Position numbers and translations under genes: made by a program. This document shows, one piece after another, positions 59,098-64,000 of a stretch of 64,000 bases of DNA; positions within the stretch are counted from its first letter, which is position 1, and every line of letters begins with the position of its first letter. The stretch is from assembly GCF_004359375.1 (NCBI RefSeq), contig NZ_CP034726.1, forward strand, positions 806,001 to 870,000, given 5' to 3'. The stretch is from Acetilactobacillus jinshanensis (lineage in GTDB: Bacteria; Bacillota; Bacilli; Lactobacillales; Lactobacillaceae). The notes beneath the pieces are model-generated. The model saw nothing but the letters and a program-made list of their open reading frames with translations, did no database searches and was not told the DNA's origin.

Positions 59098-59965
59098 TAT
59101 TGATGGACACACGATTTTAACGGGGGTTCTAGCCCACCCGATTCGACATTCTAAATCACCGTTGATGCACAATAATTCGTTTGCGAAGCTGCACCTTAAT
59201 TATGTTTACTTAGCTTTTGATGCTCTGAAGAACCAGTTCTCGGATGCCGTTCGAGCAATTAGAGCGCTAGACATGCGTGGGATTAACGTTTCCATGCCTT
59301 ATAAGCAAGCCATTATGCCTTACATGGATCACCTGGATGAGACCGCAAAATTAGCTCATGCAGTTAATACCGTCGTCAATGATCACGGTGTCTTAACGGG
59401 TTACACGACCGACGGGATCGGTTTCGTTAACTCACTGTTAAACCGTGGAATTGGGATCAAGGGCAAGAACGTGATCATTGTCGGTGCTGGTGGCGCCGCA
59501 ACTCCAATCTCAATGCAGACGGCGGAAGAACAGCCTAAGCAGTTATTAATCTTCAACCGTAAAAATGGGCATAGCTTTAGGAACGCTGAACGAAATGCCA
59601 AGTTGATTAACAAGAGTCATCCCGGTTTAGCAAAAGTCTTTGATTTAAATGATCGGGCAAAATTAAAAGCGGCACTTCATGATTGTGATATTTTCTGTGA
59701 CGCCACTAGTGTGGGCTTTGGTAAATTAAAGGATCAAAGTGTAGTTACTGATCCATCGTGGTTCCATCCGGATATGGTAGTTTATGATACGGTCTATGCA
59801 CCGTTAGAAACCTGTCTTATGGACGTTGCTAAAAAGGCTCATGTCAAACATGTTTACAATGGACTAGGGATGCTCTTAGAACAGGGCGCCGCTTCATTTA
59901 AGCTTTGGACCGGGAAACGAATGCCCGTTGATTACATCAGAAAACTGCTCTTGAAATCGAAATAG
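59090..59965 (+). CDS. aroE: Shikimate dehydrogenase
   Basis: 291 residues. Substrate site HPIRHSKSPLMHN, catalytic Lys in NVSMPYKQAI, Asn/Asp in VNTVVNDHGVLTGYTTDGIG, nucleotide loop VGAGGAATPI, and C-terminal NGLGMLLEQGAASFKLWTG. Reduces 3-dehydroshikimate. Completes, with the other units, every step from DAHP to chorismate in this window. Confidence 0.96.
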   Translation: MVNIDGHTILTGVLAHPIRHSKSPLMHNNSFAKLHLNYVYLAFDALKNQFSDAVRAIRALDMRGINVSMPYKQAIMPYMDHLDETAKLAHAVNTVVNDHGVLTGYTTDGIGFVNSLLNRGIGIKGKNVIIVGAGGAATPISMQTAEEQPKQLLIFNRKNGHSFRNAERNAKLINKSHPGLAKVFDLNDRAKLKAALHDCDIFCDATSVGFGKLKDQSVVTDPSWFHPDMVVYDTVYAPLETCLMDVAKKAHVKHVYNGLGMLLEQGAASFKLWTGKRMPVDYIRKLLLKSK

Positions 59966-59985
59966 TAATTTAATTGAGAATACAA

Positions 59986-60020
59986 AAAAGACGTTCAAAT
60001 TAATTGAACGTCTTTTTTGT
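59986..60020. terminator. Convergent terminator after aroE
   Basis: AAAAAAGACGTTCAAtt/aaTTGAACGTCTTTTTTG. Confidence 0.88.
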
Positions 60021-60059
60021 GTCTATCTTTTAGGTATGTGTGTTAAGTTAGTTTTAAAT

Positions 60060-60449
60060 TTAGTACCAGCCATGGCTCATCCAAAAACGTTTGGCGTGAA
60101 CCCAGGAACCGTAACGGGTCTTAGCATAAGTATCACCGACTTTAACCTGATGCTTATGGTTTAAGTTAACGTGACCGTTCTTGTAGCCTAAGTAACCAGC
60201 TGCTAATTCCTGTTTACTTAAACCGTCACGGAACCAGTTATTCTTATGACTAGTTTGGGCTTTGTTATTTACTTTATTCATTAAGTTAGGTTTATTTTGA
60301 GCAGTTTGCTGCTTTCGAACGTTCTTCTTACTAATGGCAGTGGTGTTAACCTGACTAGCCTGTGCAGATTGCTGATTAATACTAGCACCAACACCAACAA
60401 ACATCATTAATGAGAACAGCGCTAAATAAACTTTCCGACTTAACTTCAT
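60060..60449 (-). CDS. Small secreted protein of unknown function
   Basis: 129 residues from ATG 60449 (TTAGGGATG upstream); the longer frame to 60515 lacks a site. Signal peptide about 1-30 (MKLSRKVYLALFSLMMFVGV, cleavage after SAQA). The mature part ends in a Trp/Tyr/His-rich segment (TRYGSWVHAKRFWMSHGWY). Its signal resembles that of the protein at 45313. Role unknown, probably extracellular. Confidence 0.62.
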   Translation of the reverse strand: MKLSRKVYLALFSLMMFVGVGASINQQSAQASQVNTTAISKKNVRKQQTAQNKPNLMNKVNNKAQTSHKNNWFRDGLSKQELAAGYLGYKNGHVNLNHKHQVKVGDTYAKTRYGSWVHAKRFWMSHGWY

Positions 60450-60733
60450 AAATAACATCCCTAATTTCGATAAATAGATTAAATAGATTTGCTGGCTCTC
60501 TGGCCAACTCGACATTTTATATAGTACGCTCGGAATGTTAACGGGAGATTATGAGAATATTACAGGACCGTTACATAAGATTAAATTCAGTAATATTACC
60601 CACACTAATTACTATCATAGCAACTTTTACATTACGTTCAGATTAATCAATTTTAAGAAAGAATAACAAATATTAAGATCACATTAAATATGATCACGTT
60701 TTGTATTATTTTGAAATATCGTGTACTTTATAT

Positions 60734-60762
60734 TTGTGTACTACACATTATCGTGATAATCT
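60734..60762 (+). promoter_or_regulatory. Promoter with palindromic operator candidate
   Basis: TTGTGT (60734-60739), 17-base spacer, TAATCT (60757-60762). The 13-base near palindrome TGTGTACTACACA (60735-60747) overlaps the -35 box, a typical repressor position. I cannot assign the regulator. Confidence 0.5.
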
Positions 60763-60789
60763 TAAAAACGTGAAAGGAGCTGACAAGTT

Positions 60790-62124
60790 ATGAATAAATA
60801 TGACTACGACGTTTTGTACATTGGTGCCGGACATGGCACGTTTGACGGTGCCGCACCGTTAGCTAAACAGGGTGTTAAGGTCGGCGTCGCTGAAGAAGAT
60901 CGAATTGGTGGGACTTGCCCAAATTGGGGCTGTAACGCCAAGATTACTTTGGATGCTCCCGTTAAATTAACTCGTGAACAAGAAAATCTTAAAAATATTT
61001 TAAACGGTCATACTTCAATTGACTGGTCAAAGAATATGAAACACAAACATCAGGTGATCGATGGCTTACCAAAGGCCATCGGTGGCATGTTGAAGAGTGA
61101 TGATATCGATATTTTACATGGCCACGCAGCTTTAGTTGATAAACACACGGTCAAGATTGGTGATAAGACTAAGACCGCCAAGAACATCGTGATCTCAACT
61201 GGGTTACGTCCGCATCGGTTAGATGTTCCTGGTAAGCAACTCGCTCATGATAGTAAGGACTTCCTTAATCTGAGCAAGTTACCAAAACAGATTGCGATCG
61301 TCGGTGCCGGTTACGTTGCCATGGAATTTGCCACGATCGCCAGCGTCAGTGGTGCCCAGGTAACCGTCCTGATGCATCATGGCCAGGCCCTTCGTCGTTT
61401 CTACCAGCCTTACGTTAAAAAAGTAATGGCTGAAATGAAGAAGCAGGGCGTTAAGTTCGTTCCGAACGCTAACGTTGCCGGTTTCGCCAAGAGCGGTGAT
61501 CACTTAGTCGTTAAGTACGGTCATAGCAAACAATTAAACGTGGATTACATCCTAGACGCCAGCGGTCGAATTCCGAACGTCGAAAACATCGGTTTGGATA
61601 AAGTCGGTGTTAAGTATGACGTTCGGAAAGGAATTGCCGTTGATGATCATTTACGGACTAGTGTAAGTAATATTTATGCTTCCGGAGACGTCATCGACAG
61701 TAAAGAACCGAAATTAACGCCAACCGCTGTCTTTGAAAGCACCTATTTGATGAAGCTTTTCTCTGGTCAAACCAAAGCTCCGATCGATTTTCCAATTATC
61801 CCTACGGTCGTCTTTACTTCTCCTCGTATCGCTGAAATGGGTGTGCCAGTTGCCGAAGCCGAAAAGAGCGATCAGTACCAGGTCGTTCATCACGACTTGA
61901 CAGCGGACTGGTATCGTCAGGTCGATCAGGAGCCCGTTGCTGATGTCTCCCTTGTATTTAACAAACATCATCAGTTAGTAGGTGCTACCGAAGTCAGTGA
62001 TAAAGCCGACGACGCGATTGATACGTTATTACCTGCTGCTGAACTGAAGCTTAACAAGCAGCAGATTGGTCGGCTTGTCTACTTGTTCCCGTCGATCGCT
62101 AGTGACGCCTGGATGAATCTCTAA
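60790..62124 (+). CDS. FAD/NAD(P) disulfide oxidoreductase family protein
   Basis: 444 residues. FAD loop YIGAGHGTFDGA near the N-terminus, redox pair C43-C48 in GGTCPNWGCNAK, NAD(P) loop IVGAGYVAMEFATIA, and the second FAD motif YASGDVIDS. The fold is that of glutathione or mercuric reductases. The usual C-terminal HPT...E active-site segment is absent; the protein ends FPSIASDAWMNL. The start follows AAAGGAGC. The substrate may be a low-molecular-weight disulfide; unproven. Confidence 0.88.
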   Translation: MNKYDYDVLYIGAGHGTFDGAAPLAKQGVKVGVAEEDRIGGTCPNWGCNAKITLDAPVKLTREQENLKNILNGHTSIDWSKNMKHKHQVIDGLPKAIGGMLKSDDIDILHGHAALVDKHTVKIGDKTKTAKNIVISTGLRPHRLDVPGKQLAHDSKDFLNLSKLPKQIAIVGAGYVAMEFATIASVSGAQVTVLMHHGQALRRFYQPYVKKVMAEMKKQGVKFVPNANVAGFAKSGDHLVVKYGHSKQLNVDYILDASGRIPNVENIGLDKVGVKYDVRKGIAVDDHLRTSVSNIYASGDVIDSKEPKLTPTAVFESTYLMKLFSGQTKAPIDFPIIPTVVFTSPRIAEMGVPVAEAEKSDQYQVVHHDLTADWYRQVDQEPVADVSLVFNKHHQLVGATEVSDKADDAIDTLLPAAELKLNKQQIGRLVYLFPSIASDAWMNL

Positions 62125-62153
62125 TTTAAGATACTCGTATGCCTTTCTCATAT

Positions 62154-62186
62154 AAAAGAGATGCCGATTTTTTGGCATCTCTTTTA
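62154..62186 (+). terminator. Terminator after the oxidoreductase gene
   Basis: AAAAGAGATGCCgattttttGGCATCTCTTTTA. Confidence 0.88.
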
Positions 62187-62215
62187 TTTTTATATATACA
62201 TCTTGCACAAAAGGG

Positions 62216-62243
62216 TTGTATACGATATAAATATGCCTATAAT
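62216..62243 (+). promoter_or_regulatory. Promoter of trxA-msrB
   Basis: TTGTAT (62216-62221), 16-base spacer, TATAAT (62238-62243). Confidence 0.65.
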
Positions 62244-62315
62244 GATAATTGTAAATGAAGATAAACCATAAAGTTTATTTAGGATACACTGTTTAGAGAG
62301 ACAGGAGGAATTCTC

Positions 62316-62627
62316 ATGGTTAATGAAACTAGCGATCAAAAATTTGATCAAGATACTGCTAAAGGTTTGAGTTTAACGGATTTCGGTGCTAGCTGGTGCG
62401 GTCCTTGCCACATGGAAGCACCGATCATCGCTAAATTAGCAAAAGACTTGGGTAATAAAGTTAACGTCTACAAAATGGACGTCGATGCTAACCCAAAGAC
62501 CGCCCGTGCATTAGGGATCATGGGAATTCCAACCATGGTCGTCAAAAAGGACGGTAAGATCGTTGACCGGGTCACCGGTGTTCACAGCGAAGATCAGTTG
62601 AAAGCCGTATTAGCTAAACACGCTTAA
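62316..62627 (+). CDS. trxA: Thioredoxin
   Basis: 103 residues with the active site WCGPC (27-31) and the cis-proline loop GIPTMVV. General disulfide reductant and the likely electron donor for the MsrB encoded 21 bases downstream. The start follows AGGAGGAATTCTC. Confidence 0.95.
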   Translation: MVNETSDQKFDQDTAKGLSLTDFGASWCGPCHMEAPIIAKLAKDLGNKVNVYKMDVDANPKTARALGIMGIPTMVVKKDGKIVDRVTGVHSEDQLKAVLAKHA

Positions 62628-62648
62628 CTAATTTTTGGAGGCCGTTGC

Positions 62649-63083
62649 ATGAAAAACAGTAAGTACGAAGCAAACATCAAAAAATTAACTCCTGAACAAT
62701 ATAAATGTACTCAGCAGCGGGGGACCGAGTGGGCCTTTACTGGTAAGTACAATGATTTCTATAAAAAGGGCATCTACGTTGATTTGGTCAGCGGTGAACC
62801 ACTGTTTAGTTCAGCCGACAAGTATGATTCCGGTTGTGGCTGGCCAGCATTTACCACGGCCATTCCAGGTGCTTTGACTTCTGACGTTGACACCCGTGCT
62901 GGGATGGTTCGAAATGAAGTTCGCAGTAAGAAGTCCCATTCGCATCTAGGTCACGTTTTTGATGACGGTCCAGTTGACAAGGGTGGCCTCCGTTACTGCA
63001 TTAATTCAGCATCGCTGAAGTTCATTCCGCTATCTGACATGAAAAAGGACGGTTATGGTGACTACATCAAGTACGTTGGGTAA
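62649..63083 (+). CDS. msrB: Peptide-methionine (R)-S-oxide reductase
   Basis: 144 residues of the MsrB fold: [35 protein letters not shown] and the catalytic Cys in [12 protein letters not shown]. The zinc CxxC pairs of some MsrB proteins are absent. It repairs oxidised methionine using thioredoxin, which is the gene just upstream. GGAGG precedes the start. Confidence 0.95.
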   Translation: MKNSKYEANIKKLTPEQYKCTQQRGTEWAFTGKYNDFYKKGIYVDLVSGEPLFSSADKYDSGCGWPAFTTAIPGALTSDVDTRAGMVRNEVRSKKSHSHLGHVFDDGPVDKGGLRYCINSASLKFIPLSDMKKDGYGDYIKYVG

Positions 63084-63342
63084 ACAGAAGTACCTAGATG
63101 AGTTGACCTACGAAAGTCCTGACGTGGTGTTGGGTAACATTATGAGTGATTATCATTACTCATTAAATCTCCATGACATCATTGATCCGTGTGACTGGCT
63201 ACACCATTGTAATTATCAGCATCTGAAAATGAACGATATTGATAAGAAAATAATCCAGTCTCAGCAGCCAATGTTTTATAATGCTGTTCAGCACCGTCCC
63301 GTTAATCGTCAGGACGTTATTAAGATCGTTAAAGAGCTCTAA
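63055..63342 (+). CDS. Unknown protein overlapping the end of msrB
   Basis: 95 residues from ATG 63055 (AAAAGGAC just upstream), overlapping msrB by 29 bases in another frame; a TTG at 63076 is an alternative. Soluble, with [20 protein letters not shown] and [20 protein letters not shown]. The end is followed by a terminator. Translational coupling to msrB is likely; no family recognised. Confidence 0.6.
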   Translation: MVTTSSTLGKQKYLDELTYESPDVVLGNIMSDYHYSLNLHDIIDPCDWLHHCNYQHLKMNDIDKKIIQSQQPMFYNAVQHRPVNRQDVIKIVKEL

Positions 63343-63374
63343 ATTTGCATTGCAGAAGATTATCAAGCAATAAT

Positions 63375-63415
63375 AAAAAATCTCGGTTCATAGCTTTGGT
63401 GAATCGAGATTTTTT
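63375..63415. terminator. Convergent terminator
   Basis: AAAAAATCTCGgTTCA/TGAAtCGAGATTTTTT hairpin shared by the trxA-msrB unit and the minus-strand glycosylase. Confidence 0.85.
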
Positions 63416-63433
63416 ATTGTCTAATTTAATTTT

Positions 63434-64000
63434 TTAATTTATTTTCCAGCCGTTATTGGGTAAAACGTCACGTTTACTCATCTGTGAAACGTAAGGATTA
63501 CCCTGAACGTAAAATCGAAGCTGATCTCCCTGGTTAGGTCCCTTGCTGACGCCAATTCGAGCGCTGCGAATAATCCGTTTAGCAGTTCGCTTATGGTCAA
63601 GGTCGATTCCCAACGGGCCGTTGTTACAAAGTGTCAAGCTATAACGATTATTAGTGATCCCAAAGGCCTGCATTAATTTAGCTGGGCCGTTAGTAATATT
63701 GACGCCACGTTGTTTACGGTTTCGCACCATAAAGTATTTGCCCCGAGCGGGCTCGATAGCCCGGATCATGATTCCACTGGGTTGACCTTTCGGTTGATCA
63801 ACGATTCCGAAGACTTCCCTAGCGTGAATTTTATAGATATACATGGTTCCCGGAAGACCGTATAACGGTTTGCTTGATTTGGTGACGTGATTTTTATACG
63901 CATATGATGTTGAATCATTAGCGCCACCGTAGGCTTCGTCTTCGACGATATAGCCGGCTAAGGTTCCTTGAGAACCATGATAGTACATCGTGCGGCCGAT
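63434..64000 (-). CDS. DNA-3-methyladenine glycosylase (AAG/MPG type), cut by the window edge
   Basis: At least 188 residues; the frame runs off the right edge (upstream codons read IGRTMYYHG), so the true start is outside. Features of the alkyladenine glycosylase fold: IVEDEAYGGANDSTSYAYKN (catalytic Glu region), GLPGTMYIYKIHAREVFGIV, GIMIRAIEP and NGPAKLMQAFGI, LCNNGPLGIDL. It removes alkylated bases from DNA. The visible part appears intact. Confidence 0.88.
   Translation of the reverse strand: MGRTMYYHGSQGTLAGYIVEDEAYGGANDSTSYAYKNHVTKSSKPLYGLPGTMYIYKIHAREVFGIVDQPKGQPSGIMIRAIEPARGKYFMVRNRKQRGVNITNGPAKLMQAFGITNNRYSLTLCNNGPLGIDLDHKRTAKRIIRSARIGVSKGPNQGDQLRFYVQGNPYVSQMSKRDVLPNNGWKIN

Overview
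The window reads as chromosomal DNA of a low-to-moderate GC Firmicute, most likely a member of the Lactobacillaceae. The evidence is a set of typical regulators (a PyrR attenuator, a CcpA cre site, a GlnR operator, a guanine riboswitch and T-boxes), a KxYKxGKxW-type signal peptide, GlnR-GlnA, an LCP protein, TTG/GTG starts with strong AGGAGG-type ribosome sites, and short lactobacillus-type enzymes such as an IMP dehydrogenase without CBS domains. I cannot name the species.

Layout. 0-7.7 kb: a partial gene, an IS3-family element, upp behind a PyrR attenuator, guaB-guaA behind a guanine riboswitch, and an IS982-family element with a nonsense codon. An inverted pair of 43-bp AT-rich palindromes lies outside that element. 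7.7-12.7 kb: a secreted C39-like protein, then a decaying island of at least four frameshifted or nonsense-bearing genes. 12.7-29 kb: a HIT-KptA pair, transporters, GDPD, LCP, two unusual tRNA-Lys(CTT) genes, enolase, a second C39-like protein, and an amino-acid ABC transporter under a T-box whose specifier reads as Cys. 29-39 kb: glnR-glnA, udk, a GntP permease, a HAD phosphatase and many small unknown proteins. 39-41.6 kb: a plasmid-type Rep_3 initiator beside about 20 iterons embedded in the chromosome. 41.6-45.2 kb: a heterodimeric ABC exporter.

Aromatic locus, 46.8-60 kb. Four transcription units appear to build chorismate and Tyr/Phe: aroF-aroB-aroD; an MFS permease gene-aroC-aroA; a divergent gene fusing a degenerate TyrA-like domain to an aminotransferase; and tyrA-aroK-aroE. 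Three carry T-boxes whose specifier aligns as UAC (Tyr). Downstream of two of those T-boxes lies a second device: a short ORF rich in Tyr (6 of 28 and 7 of 35 codons), followed by ordered complementary segments laid out like a trp-type attenuator. The divergent fusion gene has no T-box but has a Phe-rich leader ORF (5 Phe of 28) with a textbook 1:2 / 2:3 / 3:4 arrangement ending in a T-run. Stacked T-box plus leader-peptide attenuation in a Firmicute aromatic pathway is the most striking feature here.

The right end (60-64 kb) is a redox and repair stretch: a flavin disulfide oxidoreductase, thioredoxin, MsrB, an overlapping small gene, and a 3-methyladenine glycosylase cut by the window edge. 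All family names come from motifs read by eye; no database search was possible.
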